Numbered from the stretch's first letter, positions 40,561-48,891 are shown. The stretch: DNA of 64,000 nt from Amorphoplanes digitatis (GCF_014205335.1 NZ_JACHNH010000001.1:4582501-4646500); one strand, 5' to 3'. The notes: generated by a model not told the origin, from the letters alone. Program-made: numbers and translations.

Positions 40561-42657
40561 CTAGGTGGTCCCTTCTCGATGGGGGGCTGGGCAGATGGCG
40601 ACCGCGCACGCCTTGAAGGCGGGCATCTTGGAGTGCCGGTCGAGCGCCGGGTCGGTGAGCAGGTTGACGGCCTGATCGCCGCCCCAGTGGAACGGCGCGA
40701 AGACCGTGTCGGCCCGGATGCCCGGGTTGAACCGGGCCCGGAACAGCGCCTTTCCGCGGCGGGTGCGCAGCTCGACCATGTCGCTGTCGGCGACGCCGAG
40801 CCGCCGGCCCAGGTCGGGGTGCAGTTCGACGCGCGGCTCGGGCAGGGAGACGGTGAGCGCGCCGACCCGGCGTGTCTGGTTGCCGCTCTGGTACTGCTGC
40901 ATGTTGCGGCCGGTCGTCAGCACGTACGGGAATTCGTGGTCCGGCATCTCGTGCGGATCGCGGTGCTCGACCCGGATGAACCTGGCCCGGCCGTCCGGGG
41001 TCGGGAACGTGTCGGCGAACAGCCGCGGCGTGCCGGGGTGGTCCTCGGCCGGGCACGGCCAGAAGACGCCCTGCTCGGCCTCGATGCGCTCGTAGGTGAT
41101 GCCGGCGTAGTCGGCGATCCCGCCGGCGCTGGCCCGGCGCAGCTCGTCGAAGACGGTCCGCGGGTCGTCGCTGAAGAACTTCCCGCGCCCGAGCCGCTCG
41201 GCGAGCCCGGTCAGGAACTGCAGGTCGGTGCGGACGTCCGGCGGCGGCGGAAGCGCCATCTTGCGGCGGATGACCCGGCCCTCGAGGTTGGTCATCGTGC
41301 CCTCCTCCTCGGCCCACTGGGCGGTCGGCAGGACGACGTCGGCGAGCGCGGCGGTCTCGGAGAGAAAGATGTCGGAGACGACGAGCAGGTCGAGGGCGCG
41401 CAGCCGGTCGATGACGTGCCCGGCGTGCGGCGCGGAGACGGCCATGTTGCTGGCCAGCACCAGCAGGACCCGGACACCGCCCTCGGTGCCGAGGCGGTCG
41501 AGCATCTCGTACGCGGAGACGCCGGGCTGCGGCAGCTCGCCGGGGTCGACGCCCCAGACCGCGGCGACGTGCGCCCGGGCGGCGGGGTCGTCCAGGCGCC
41601 GGTAGCCGGGCAGCTGGTCGGCCTTCTGCCCGTGCTCGCGCCCGCCCTGCCCGTTGCCCTGGCCGGTGATGGTGCCGTAGCCCGAGTTCGGCCGCCCGAC
41701 CAGGCCGAGGGCGAGCGCGAGGTTCAGGTAGGCCTGCGCCGTGTCGGTGCCGTTGCTGTGCTGCTCGGCGCCGCGCGCGGTGAGGATCATCGACGGGCGT
41801 TCGGTGGCGAGCAGCCGGACGGTCTCGCGCAGGTCCGCCTCGCTGACGCCGGTCATCCGCTCGACCCGCTCGGGCCAGTAGGAGGCGACCGCCGCGCGGA
41901 CGGCGTCGAAGCCGGTGGTCCGGTCCCGGATGTACTCCTCGTCGAGCAGCCCCTCCCGGATCGCGATGTGCAACAGGCCGTTGGCCAGCGCCAGGTCCGT
42001 GCCGGGCAGGGGTTGCAGATGCCGGTACGCGCCCGCCGCCGTCGCCGTGCGCCGCGGGTCGACGACGATGTGCCGGGCGCCCTCGGCCCGGCCGGCGTCG
42101 AGGTACTGCATGGACGGCGGCATCGCGTCGGCCGGGTTGGCGCCGACCAGCAGCACGGTCCGCGCGCCGGCCACGTCCTCGAGGGGGAACGGCAGGCCGC
42201 GGTCGATGCCGAGCGCGCGGTTCCCGGCGGTGGCGGCCGACGACATGCAGAACCGGCCGTTGTAGTCGATCGACGCGGAGCCCAGCCCCACCCGGACGAA
42301 CTTGCCGAGCGTGTACGCCTTCTCGTTGGTGAGCCCGCCGCCGCCGAACGCGCCGACGCTGTCCGGGCCGTACTGCGCCTGGCTGCGCCGGATCGCCGTG
42401 ACGATGCGCTCGTACGCCTCGTCCCAGGTCGCCTCGCGCAGCGGGCTGGTGCGGTCGCCCGGTTCCTTGCGGACCAGCGGGGTGAGCAGCCGGTCGGTGT
42501 GGTCGAGCAGCTCGGCCGCGGTCCAGCCCTTGGCGCACAGGCCGCCCCGGTTGACGGGGAACTCGGTGGGTTCGAGCCGGACCCGCGGGATCTCGGGCGT
42601 CAGCGCGATGCCGCACTGCAACGCGCAGTACGGGCAATGCGTATCGGTCACGGTCAC
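40561..42657 (-). CDS. nasA: assimilatory nitrate reductase catalytic subunit NasA
   Basis: 698 residues, molybdopterin oxidoreductase. The N-terminal [4Fe-4S] motif is CPYCALQCG followed by CAKGW; the Mo-cofactor region has DYNGRFCMSSAATAGNRALG, where Cys is the expected Mo ligand, and TGQGNGQGGREHGQKADQLPGY. The C-terminal molydopterin-dinucleotide domain includes TTGRNMQQYQSGNQTRR. It lacks a C-terminal [2Fe-2S] domain, so electrons must come through a separate partner, none of which is in the operon. GTG at 42657 or 42651 is the start. Confidence 0.94.
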   Translation of the reverse strand: MTVTDTHCPYCALQCGIALTPEIPRVRLEPTEFPVNRGGLCAKGWTAAELLDHTDRLLTPLVRKEPGDRTSPLREATWDEAYERIVTAIRRSQAQYGPDSVGAFGGGGLTNEKAYTLGKFVRVGLGSASIDYNGRFCMSSAATAGNRALGIDRGLPFPLEDVAGARTVLLVGANPADAMPPSMQYLDAGRAEGARHIVVDPRRTATAAGAYRHLQPLPGTDLALANGLLHIAIREGLLDEEYIRDRTTGFDAVRAAVASYWPERVERMTGVSEADLRETVRLLATERPSMILTARGAEQHSNGTDTAQAYLNLALALGLVGRPNSGYGTITGQGNGQGGREHGQKADQLPGYRRLDDPAARAHVAAVWGVDPGELPQPGVSAYEMLDRLGTEGGVRVLLVLASNMAVSAPHAGHVIDRLRALDLLVVSDIFLSETAALADVVLPTAQWAEEEGTMTNLEGRVIRRKMALPPPPDVRTDLQFLTGLAERLGRGKFFSDDPRTVFDELRRASAGGIADYAGITYERIEAEQGVFWPCPAEDHPGTPRLFADTFPTPDGRARFIRVEHRDPHEMPDHEFPYVLTTGRNMQQYQSGNQTRRVGALTVSLPEPRVELHPDLGRRLGVADSDMVELRTRRGKALFRARFNPGIRADTVFAPFHWGGDQAVNLLTDPALDRHSKMPAFKACAVAICPAPHREGTT

Positions 42658-42725
42658 GTGGATGATGTTCGTCGTTCACCGTTACCGCACCGGACCGTCG
42701 CGATTGCCGCGGCGTTCGGAAATCC

Positions 42726-43373
42726 CTACAAGCGGCTCGGCGCCAATGTGAGGTGCTGGTAACGGGCGAGCACAAGATCGACTACCGCTGGGTCGGCGCA
42801 GAGCGGCGGCGTCACGGCGTCGGCGCCGGCCCGGTGCAGCGAACGGTAGAACAGGCCCTCGGCCAGCAGGTACGCCGCGACGGTTATCCGCCGCGCGCCG
42901 CGCGCACGGAGGTCGGCGACCACGTCGGGCACCCGCAGCTCGGCGCCGGAAGCGTACGCCACGTGCGCGTTCAGCCGGGCGGCGACGTCGGCGATGTCGG
43001 CACGCCAGCCCGGATCCGAGGAGCCCGCCGCGGCCAGTACCACCGTGCCGGCGTCACCGAGGTGCCGCCGCAGGCTCTCGACCAGCACGGGATCCGGGCC
43101 GAGCGGGGCGGTGGCGACCGCGCCGGCGCCGGCGACGGCCTCGGCGATGTCCACGCGTACGTGGTAGCCGGACGACAGCAGCAGCGGCACGACCACGGTG
43201 TCCGGGCCCTGGATCGCCTCGCCGACGCGGGGGTGCTGCACGTCGGCGAAGGCGAGCCGGACGTCCACGTCCGGGCGCCGGCAGGCGACACGGTCGACCA
43301 GGTCACGGATCTGCGCCTGTCCGGCCGCGGACCGGGTACCGTGCGCCACCGCCAACAGCACGGGGAGGCTCAT
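42726..43373 (-). CDS. sirohydrochlorin chelatase-like protein (CbiX/SirB family)
   Basis: 215 residues with two CbiX-type halves. The first has the chelatase His in LLAVAHGTRSAAG; the second site His is in LLLSSGYHVRVDIA. This family inserts Fe2+ (siroheme) or Co2+ (cobalamin) into sirohydrochlorin. In an operon with NirB, whose cofactor is siroheme, ferrochelatase activity is the likely role. ATGA overlap with the uroporphyrinogen-III synthase gene. Confidence 0.88.
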   Translation of the reverse strand: MSLPVLLAVAHGTRSAAGQAQIRDLVDRVACRRPDVDVRLAFADVQHPRVGEAIQGPDTVVVPLLLSSGYHVRVDIAEAVAGAGAVATAPLGPDPVLVESLRRHLGDAGTVVLAAAGSSDPGWRADIADVAARLNAHVAYASGAELRVPDVVADLRARGARRITVAAYLLAEGLFYRSLHRAGADAVTPPLCADPAVVDLVLARYQHLTLAPSRL

Positions 43374-44524
43374 GTCGCCACCTCGTCGACGCGGAGGCGG
43401 TAGCCGCGTTTGATGACCGTCTCGATGTGGCCGGCGGAGCCGAGCGCGGTGCGCAGCCGGGCGATCGCGACGTCGACGGCGTGCCCGTCGTTGCCCCGCG
43501 GCAGGGAGCCGGCGAGGCGGTCCTTGGGCACGACCGCGCCCGGCCGGGCCGCGAGCACGCCGAGTATCGCCATCGCGGCCGGCGCGAGGGTCTGTAGCCG
43601 GCCGTCGATGAGCACGGCGTGGCCGCGGATCTCCAGGAGCGTGCCGGCGACCGTGAGCCGCGCGGCCCGCCGCGGCAGCTCGTCGGTGACGACCTTGACC
43701 AGGGCGCCCAGCCGGGAGCGGTGCGGCGTCACCACCGGGATGTCCCGTTCGACGAGCGAGGCGGCGGTGACCGGGCCGACGCAGGCGGCCATCGTGCCGG
43801 TGCGGAACCGGTCGAGCACGTCGGCGGCGTCGTCCCCGGCGATCTCCAGCAGCGCCTGCACCGCCGGTGCGCTGGTGAACGTGACGGCGTCGACCTGGCC
43901 GGCGGCGAGCTGACCGACGAGCCGCCGTACGGGCGCGACGTCCGGCGGCAGCGTCCAGCGGTACACCGGCACCTCCACGACGGCGGCGCCGGCCGCCCGC
44001 AGGCCGGCTACGAACTCCGCCTGCGGCCCGCCGTGCAGCTGCACCGCGATGCGCCGCCCGGCGATGCCCTGCGCCAGCAGCCGCTCGAGGATCTCCTCGC
44101 ACGACTCGCTCGGCGCCGACCAGTCCTCGCTCAGATCGGCGGCCCGGATCGCACCGCAGGGCTTGGCGCCGCGGGCGATGAGCCGGGCCCGGCTGAGCGC
44201 GGCCCGCAGGGTGTCGCCCATCCCCCAGCCCTCGGCGGCCTCGAGCCAGCCCCGGAAGCCGATACCGGTGGTGGCGACCACGATGTCGGGCGCGAGGCCG
44301 ACGCAGGCCTCGGTCGCGGCGTGCAGCGCCTGGTCGTCGCCGAGCGGAACGATCGTGATCGCGGGCGCGATCACCACCTTGGCGCCGCGCCGCTGGAACA
44401 GGGCCGCGAGCTCGTCGCGGCGCCGTTCGGCGGTGACCGCGACGGTGTAACCGGCGAGCGGCGCTGCGGGGGCATCAGGGGCGGGAGCGCTCGCAGGCGT
44501 CACCGGCCCGGTCAGGTCGGCCAT
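43370..44524 (-). CDS. uroporphyrinogen-III synthase with C-terminal winged helix
   Basis: 384 residues from ATG 44524 (in-frame starts at 44548 and 44557 possible). The HemD domain covers about 25-280 (AGYTVAVTAERRRDELAALFQ; VATTGIGFRGWLEAAEGW; VTFTSAPAVQALLEIAG). It closes the tetrapyrrole ring. The last 95 residues form an OmpR-type winged helix (RLQTLAPAAMAILGVLAARPGAVVPKDRL; VDVAIARLRTALG; VIKRGYRLR). This fusion is frequent in actinobacterial nitrate loci, so it may also regulate transcription. First gene of the operon. Confidence 0.9.
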   Translation of the reverse strand: MADLTGPVTPASAPAPDAPAAPLAGYTVAVTAERRRDELAALFQRRGAKVVIAPAITIVPLGDDQALHAATEACVGLAPDIVVATTGIGFRGWLEAAEGWGMGDTLRAALSRARLIARGAKPCGAIRAADLSEDWSAPSESCEEILERLLAQGIAGRRIAVQLHGGPQAEFVAGLRAAGAAVVEVPVYRWTLPPDVAPVRRLVGQLAAGQVDAVTFTSAPAVQALLEIAGDDAADVLDRFRTGTMAACVGPVTAASLVERDIPVVTPHRSRLGALVKVVTDELPRRAARLTVAGTLLEIRGHAVLIDGRLQTLAPAAMAILGVLAARPGAVVPKDRLAGSLPRGNDGHAVDVAIARLRTALGSAGHIETVIKRGYRLRVDEVAT

Positions 44525-44627
44525 GCGGTCAGCGTGCCCACCAGCCATTACCTGCACGCGTTGGAAATGTTTCGGTCATGAAAACCGCGCATCACATCGG
44601 CGATCAAGATCCGGTGAGATCGCCCGG

Positions 44628-44660
44628 CGGCGCCCCGGCCCGTACCGGAACGGGGCGCCG
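44628..44660. terminator. terminator hairpin after the secreted protein gene
   Basis: CGGCGCCCCG and CGGGGCGCCG form a perfect 10-bp stem with a 13-nt loop, 7 bp beyond the stop of the minus-strand gene at 44667. Confidence 0.65.
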
Positions 44661-44666
44661 GACGGC

Positions 44667-45137
44667 TCAGTCCTCGTAGAGGTCGAACGTCACGACGGGG
44701 CGGGCACCCAGGTCGTAGTCGACCGTGCAGCGCAGATCCGACGGCGCCCAGCAGTTGACCTCGGTGTCGTCCATCCACGGGTTCTTCCAGGCGAGCCGCA
44801 CCTGGCCGGAGGTCGTCGAGAGGACGATGGTGGCCGCGGTGCCGCCCTGCTCCGTGCTCGACGTCGAGCCGAACCTGACGACCTTGAGCGACCTGATGGT
44901 CTTCGGCTTGGTCATCCACCAGCCCTCGGTGACCTTGGTCTGGCCGGGCACCAGGTTGAGCTGCCGCATGGTGTGGTTCTTGAAGATCGCGTAGACCTTA
45001 CGGTCGCCGGGCGCCCGCACCGTCGCGTCGGGCGCGGCCTGGGCGACGCCCTGGATTCCACCGGCGAGGGCGGCCGCGGTCAGCGCGACGGCGCCCGCGG
45101 CGCGCGCCAGCGAGCTGCGGTAACGAGAAAAGCTCAT
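44667..45137 (-). CDS. small secreted protein of unknown function
   Basis: 156 residues. A Sec signal ends at GVAQA before APDATV (about residue 34). The mature part is beta-rich with two cysteines that could form a disulfide (VNCWAPSDLRC). The ATG has AGGAGGAAG upstream. Family not recognised. It stands apart from the nitrate operon. Confidence 0.8.
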   Translation of the reverse strand: MSFSRYRSSLARAAGAVALTAAALAGGIQGVAQAAPDATVRAPGDRKVYAIFKNHTMRQLNLVPGQTKVTEGWWMTKPKTIRSLKVVRFGSTSSTEQGGTAATIVLSTTSGQVRLAWKNPWMDDTEVNCWAPSDLRCTVDYDLGARPVVTFDLYED

Positions 45138-45210
45138 GGGCGATCTTCCTCCTGAATCGGGGATGCGGCCTTAATGGCCTTCGCCAGTATTGCGGAATTC
45201 ACGCACGCCA

Positions 45211-45256
45211 TCTCCCAAACCGAGAGATATCGATATTCGTAACAGATTCACATATA
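45211..45256. repeat. duplicated 46-bp block, copy A
   Basis: 46 bp starting TCTCCCAAACCGAGAGAT, about 80 percent identical to copy B at 47613-47658 in the same orientation. Nearly all differences are transitions, and they fall mostly every third base. A second short block (GCCGCAATTAAGGAAGGCTT, 45336-45355) also recurs after copy B. It may be a shared regulatory element or the remnant of a small gene. Confidence 0.7.
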
Positions 45257-45388
45257 TCGGCGGACCTGCGCGATGTCGGCCGCGCCTCGGAGAACCGATT
45301 TCAACCGCGGTCGGATCGCATTCGACAAGAACCGGGCCGCAATTAAGGAAGGCTTCGGACGCGGCTCAAAAAAAGGAGGCAACGCCCG

Positions 45389-45442
45389 ATGACGGACGCT
45401 GCCCCAGACCCCGGCCCACAAGGCCGCTCAGATCACGGATGA
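45389..45442 (+). CDS. possible 17-residue small ORF
   Basis: ATG 45389 is preceded at 9 nt by AAAGGAGG, the strongest Shine-Dalgarno in this area. The peptide would be MTDAAPDPGPQGRSDHG. No similarity known and no neighbour explains it. Confidence 0.25.
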   Translation: MTDAAPDPGPQGRSDHG

Positions 45443-45443
45443 C

Positions 45444-45644
45444 CTACGGCGGCCCCTCGCGATCGAGGCCACCGCCGTAACGGCCGGGGCTCTCCCGCTC
45501 CCCCTCGTTCCCGTCGCTCTCGCCGTCAGCCTTTTCGACGACGAACTGTTCGTGCTCCTCGGCGAAGTCGCCGGTCTGCTCGTCGGGGTCGCCGAGCGGC
45601 TCGAGGCCGGCGCCCGTGGCAGGTTCACGCCCGGAAGTACGCAT
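45444..45644 (-). CDS. small acidic hypothetical protein
   Basis: 66 residues, very acidic and Gly/Pro-rich (GLEPLGDPDEQTGDFAEEHEQ), without hydrophobic segments, probably disordered. Codon use is typical of real genes here. The ATG at 45644 has no good Shine-Dalgarno; an upstream start at 45686 is possible. Family not recognised. Confidence 0.5.
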   Translation of the reverse strand: MRTSGREPATGAGLEPLGDPDEQTGDFAEEHEQFVVEKADGESDGNEGERESPGRYGGGLDREGPP

Positions 45645-45752
45645 GTCACGGACGTTCCCGTACCGGGCACGCCCAAACACCGCCAAGAAAGGTCTGAGCT
45701 GGGCATTCCCGCTCCGTACGCGCGCGGATTCCGAAAGAGCGGGAGCACGCCG

Positions 45753-45956
45753 TCACCGACCGCGGCCGAACCGGCGACGCTTCGGCTGCCGGCCGAAGCG
45801 TCGTTGCACGGCGTCCGCCCCCTGGCGGAGCAGGCGGGTGCCCCTGCTCGGACCGCGCCGAGCCTCGACCACGTCGCTGAGCTTGCGGGCGCCGGCCACC
45901 GCGGCAGGCACGGCGACCGCCATCAGGACGAAACGTCGGATCAAAGTGAGAATCAT
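45753..45956 (-). CDS. small basic membrane-anchored hypothetical protein
   Basis: 67 residues. An N-terminal hydrophobic helix (LIRRFVLMAVAVPAAVAGA) is followed by a strongly basic tail (LLRQGADAVQRRFGRQPKRRRFGRGR). This looks like a single-pass protein with a cytoplasmic, nucleic-acid-like basic tail. Start has only a weak GCGGGA upstream. Not recognised. Confidence 0.55.
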   Translation of the reverse strand: MILTLIRRFVLMAVAVPAAVAGARKLSDVVEARRGPSRGTRLLRQGADAVQRRFGRQPKRRRFGRGR

Positions 45957-46130
45957 GGTCCCGCAATGCCCCGCGGCCCGCGCCGCCAAGCGTGGCCGGG
46001 CCGGACGTACGTGGCAGGTGTGAATCTCGGTGACTCGAGGGAGCGGCCTCGCCGACCGCTCGCACCACGGCCCAGGTTTGGCCCGGCACATCGCGGGCAG
46101 CACAGTCATAACCAACGAAAGGGGCTGACC

Positions 46131-46310
46131 ATGGGTCTCCTCGACAAGGTAAAGGACCTGGCCAACAAGCACGACGACAAGGTCGACCAAGGTCTGGAAA
46201 AGGTCGGCGATCAGATCGACACACGGACCGGCGGCAAGTTCGCCCAACACGTCGACAAGGGCGTGGACGAGGCGCAGCGGCGGACGGGATCCGGCGACAC
46301 CGTTCAGTAG
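46131..46310 (+). CDS. small MT0933-type antitoxin-like protein
   Basis: 59 residues, charged and helical (GLLDKVKDLANKHDDKVDQG; TGGKFAQHVDKGVDEAQRRTG). It matches the small Rv0909/MT0933-like antitoxin family from memory. AAAGGGG lies upstream of the ATG. No toxin gene is adjacent, so the toxin-antitoxin label is weak; these proteins often occur alone and may be stress proteins. Confidence 0.82.
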   Translation: MGLLDKVKDLANKHDDKVDQGLEKVGDQIDTRTGGKFAQHVDKGVDEAQRRTGSGDTVQ

Positions 46311-46328
46311 CACCGGCGCATCCGGTGC
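46310..46328. terminator. weak terminator hairpin
   Basis: GCACCGG and CCGGTGC form a 7-bp stem with a 5-nt loop right at the stop of the antitoxin-like gene. Confidence 0.4.
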
Positions 46329-46424
46329 CGGAACACGAACGGGGTTGTCGGCACCGGTGCGGCCCACCATGGGTGCCGCGCGTGCAGGACGTTTTCCTGT
46401 TCACGCAGGGGGTAACTCACCGTC

Positions 46425-47606
46425 ATGGGGGAATCAGGCAACGGTAGGGTCGCGCGTCACACGCTGGTCGTCCTCGGCCTGCTGCTCGCCACGCTCACGG
46501 TCGTGTTCCTGGGGTACGAGACCCGCAGGGTATTGACCTGGATCGCCATAGCGGCCTTCTTCGCGGTGGCGCTGCACCCGGCCGTGACCTGGATGACCCG
46601 CAAGGTGAGGTTCTGCAAACGCTGGCTGGCGACACTGCTCGTCTACCTGGCGACGGTCGCGGTGCTGGGAGGCCTGGTCACGCTGTTCGTCCTGCCGCTG
46701 GCGCACGAGGCGGGCCAGGTGGTCGCGAACTTCCCGACGTTCGTCGAGGATCTTCAGAACGGTCGTGGACCGGCCGGACGGCTGATCGAGCGATTCCACC
46801 TCCTCGAATACGCGCAGAACAACTCCGACCGGATCCGTGAGTACGCGTCCGGCCTGGGCGCACCGACGCTGTCGTTCCTGCGCGCGATGGCCACCGGCGT
46901 CGCCGGCATCGTGACCATCTTCGTGCTGTCGTACCTGATGGTCCTGGAAGCGCCGAAGATCGTCGACGGGTTCCTCGGCCTGTTTCCCCCGCGGCGTGCC
47001 GAGCACCTCCGTCGCGTCGGCCGGGACTGCGCCAGGACGATCACCGGCTACATCACCGGCAATCTCCTGATCAGCGCCATCTGCGGGACGCTGACCTTCG
47101 TGGTGCTCACGGTGATGGGTGTTCCGTTCGCGGGCCTGATCGCGCTGTTCGTCGGGCTTGCCGACCTCATCCCGCTGGTCGGCGCCACGCTCGGCGCGGT
47201 CGTCGCCACCGCCGCCGCGCTCTTCGAATCGACAACGGCCGGGATCGTGGTCCTGGTCTTCTTCGTGCTCTACCAGCAACTGGAGAATCACCTGCTCCAA
47301 CCCCTGATCTTCGCCCGTACGGTGAAGCTGAACCCGCTCACCGTCCTCGTCGCGATCCTCATCGGGGTGGAACTAGCCGGGCTCCTCGGCGCGCTGCTGG
47401 CGATCCCGGTCGCCGGCATCCTGCAGATCCTCGCCCGTGACATCTGGGACACCCACCGCGGACGCCTCACGGCCGAACCCACGGCCGGCGAGGACCGCCA
47501 GGCCGAGCGCGCCGCCGCCGCAGGGGCGGCCGACACCCACTCCGCCTTGACAACGAGCGCCGCCGAACCGGAGCTGTCCCGCTCCACCAACACCCGCAAC
47601 GACTGA
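46425..47606 (+). CDS. AI-2E family (UPF0118) transporter
   Basis: 393 residues, about seven or eight membrane helices. Family landmarks: FFAVALHPAVTWM early, the long soluble loop (about 95-160), the VLSYLMVLEAPKI helix, GLADLIPLVGATLGAV and the C-terminal LENHLLQPLIFARTVKLNPLTVLVA. Members export AI-2, ions or small molecules; substrate unknown. The last 50 residues are polar and Ala/Thr-rich. Copy B of the duplicated block begins 7 bp after the stop. Confidence 0.9.
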   Translation: MGESGNGRVARHTLVVLGLLLATLTVVFLGYETRRVLTWIAIAAFFAVALHPAVTWMTRKVRFCKRWLATLLVYLATVAVLGGLVTLFVLPLAHEAGQVVANFPTFVEDLQNGRGPAGRLIERFHLLEYAQNNSDRIREYASGLGAPTLSFLRAMATGVAGIVTIFVLSYLMVLEAPKIVDGFLGLFPPRRAEHLRRVGRDCARTITGYITGNLLISAICGTLTFVVLTVMGVPFAGLIALFVGLADLIPLVGATLGAVVATAAALFESTTAGIVVLVFFVLYQQLENHLLQPLIFARTVKLNPLTVLVAILIGVELAGLLGALLAIPVAGILQILARDIWDTHRGRLTAEPTAGEDRQAERAAAAGAADTHSALTTSAAEPELSRSTNTRND

Positions 47607-47612
47607 GCTTCG

Positions 47613-47658
47613 TCTCCCGAACCGGGAGATGTCGATACCCGCAACCGACTCACATATC
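47613..47658. repeat. duplicated 46-bp block, copy B
   Basis: The sister copy of 45211-45256. It opens with a perfect hairpin (TCTCCCG-AAC-CGGGAGA, 47613-47629) that copy A has partly lost. It could terminate the AI-2E transcript or act as a leader for the PQQ-type dehydrogenase gene. The second short block follows at 47716-47736. Confidence 0.7.
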
Positions 47659-47762
47659 TTGCGCCGTATCGCCGCCATTTCGGCGAGCGCCCGCAGCGCT
47701 TTCCCGGCCGTCTCGCCGCAATCGAGGAAAGGCTTCCCGGTGGCGACCTCCGCCGCATCCTG

Positions 47763-47784
47763 TACATTGACTGTTGTCAATGTA
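47763..47784. promoter_or_regulatory. palindromic operator before the sugar dehydrogenase
   Basis: TACATTGAC and GTCAATGTA are perfect 9-bp inverted arms around TGTT. The site is AT-rich and ends 18 bp before the start codon, where a bound repressor would block initiation. TTGAC-N4-GTCAA is a frequent shape for TetR- or MarR-type sites; no obvious cognate regulator is adjacent. Confidence 0.7.
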
Positions 47785-47802
47785 GAAGCCGGAGGTTCCG
47801 CG

Positions 47803-48891
47803 ATGCGAAGAAGGATCGCCTTCCCGGGCGTGCTGATCACCCTGACCCTCGGCATCGGCGCGGGTGCCGTCGCGAGCGCTACGCCGGCCGCCGCGCTCGA
47901 GCCCGATCTCGACAACCCGCAGGTGGTGGCGACGGGGCTGACCGTGCCGTGGGGTCTCGGATTCCTGCCCGACGGCAGCGCGCTGGTCGCGGAACGCAAC
48001 AGCGCCCGCGTCCTTCAGCTGCGCCCGGGCGCCGCCCCGGCCACCGTCGCCACCGTCAACGGCGTCGCGCCGGCCGGCGAGGCGGGCCTGCTCGGCCTGG
48101 CGGTGTCACCGACGTTCGCGCAGGACCGGTACGTCTACGTCTACTTCACGGCCGCCACGGACAACCGGATCGCCCGGTTCCGCCTCGACGCGCCGCAGAA
48201 CCAGGCGGTGATCCTCAGCGGGCTGGCCAAGGCGAGCATCCACGACGGCGGGCGCATCGCGTTCGGCCCGGACGGCATGCTCTACGCGGGCGTCGGCGAC
48301 GCCGGCAACACGGCCAACTCCCAGAACCCGCAGAGCCGCAACGGCAAGATCCTGCGGATGCGACCGGACGGCGGCGTCCCCGCGTCCGGCAACCCGTTCC
48401 CCGGCTCGCTGGTATACAGCCTGGGCCACCGCAACGTGCAGGGCCTGGCCTGGGACGCACAGGGCCGGATGTACGCCTCGGAGTTCGGCCAGAACACCTG
48501 GGACGAGGTCAACCACATCGTGGCCGGCGGCAACTACGGGTGGCCCACCGTCGAGGGCCGCGCCGCCGACGCCCGGTTCCGCGACCCGATCGTCGTGTGG
48601 ACCACGGCGGAGGCGTCACCCAGCGGCGCGACGATCGACGGCACCACCCTGTACGTCGCCGCGCTGCGCGGCCAGCGAATGTGGTCGGTCCCGCTCGACG
48701 GCGCCGGCGGGGCCGGCACCCCGGTCCCGCTGCTGCGGGGCCGGTACGGGCGGCTGCGCACCGCGGAACGGGCGCCCGACGGGTCGCTCTGGATCACCAC
48801 CAGCAACCGTGACGGCCGCGGCTCCCCGGTCGCCGCCGACGACCGGGTGATCCGCTTCCCGGCCCGGGCCTCCTCAGATGGTGAAGCGTGA
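47803..48891 (+). CDS. secreted PQQ-dependent sugar dehydrogenase family protein
   Basis: 362 residues. A Sec signal ends near TPAAA; the mature protein is a six-bladed propeller of the soluble glucose dehydrogenase (GSDH/YliI) type. Landmarks: GLTVPWGLGFLPDGSALVAER, GEAGLLGLAVSP, the active-site His region IHDGGRIAFGPDGMLYAGVGD, and YSLGHRNVQGLAWD, where Arg/His contact PQQ. The ATG has GGAGG 7-8 nt upstream. Oxidises aldose sugars or related compounds; PQQ synthesis genes are not in the window. Its 3' end overlaps the convergent chemoreceptor by 18 bp. Confidence 0.9.
   Translation: MRRRIAFPGVLITLTLGIGAGAVASATPAAALEPDLDNPQVVATGLTVPWGLGFLPDGSALVAERNSARVLQLRPGAAPATVATVNGVAPAGEAGLLGLAVSPTFAQDRYVYVYFTAATDNRIARFRLDAPQNQAVILSGLAKASIHDGGRIAFGPDGMLYAGVGDAGNTANSQNPQSRNGKILRMRPDGGVPASGNPFPGSLVYSLGHRNVQGLAWDAQGRMYASEFGQNTWDEVNHIVAGGNYGWPTVEGRAADARFRDPIVVWTTAEASPSGATIDGTTLYVAALRGQRMWSVPLDGAGGAGTPVPLLRGRYGRLRTAERAPDGSLWITTSNRDGRGSPVAADDRVIRFPARASSDGEA

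Larger units (their letters stand above)
45138..45443. other. AT-richer intergenic region
   Basis: About 306 bp with visibly lower GC than the rest of the window. It holds block A of a duplicated element (45211-45256) and a strong Shine-Dalgarno-like AAAAAAAGGAGG at 45368-45379 followed by a 17-codon frame. No other gene is supported. Confidence 0.5.

Noticed and set aside
42658..42725. Second GlnR-like site before nasA
   Set aside because: GTAAC and GAAC repeats are present but spaced by 3 rather than 6 bases.
40511..42775. Upstream extension of the nirB frame
   Set aside because: This is a shadow of nasA; the nirB ATG at 40510 has a ribosome binding site and family-matching N-terminus.
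44525..44600. GlnR box upstream of the nitrate operon
   Set aside because: GAAAC-like elements occur (e.g. CCGAAACATTTCC on the minus strand), but spacing and the GTnAC half do not fit the consensus well enough to call a site.
45273..45392. 39-codon frame overlapping the 17-codon frame
   Set aside because: It has no ribosome binding site and no recognisable features.
46131..46310. Full toxin-antitoxin locus
   Set aside because: No toxin gene with a plausible family was found on either side, so only the antitoxin-like protein is called.
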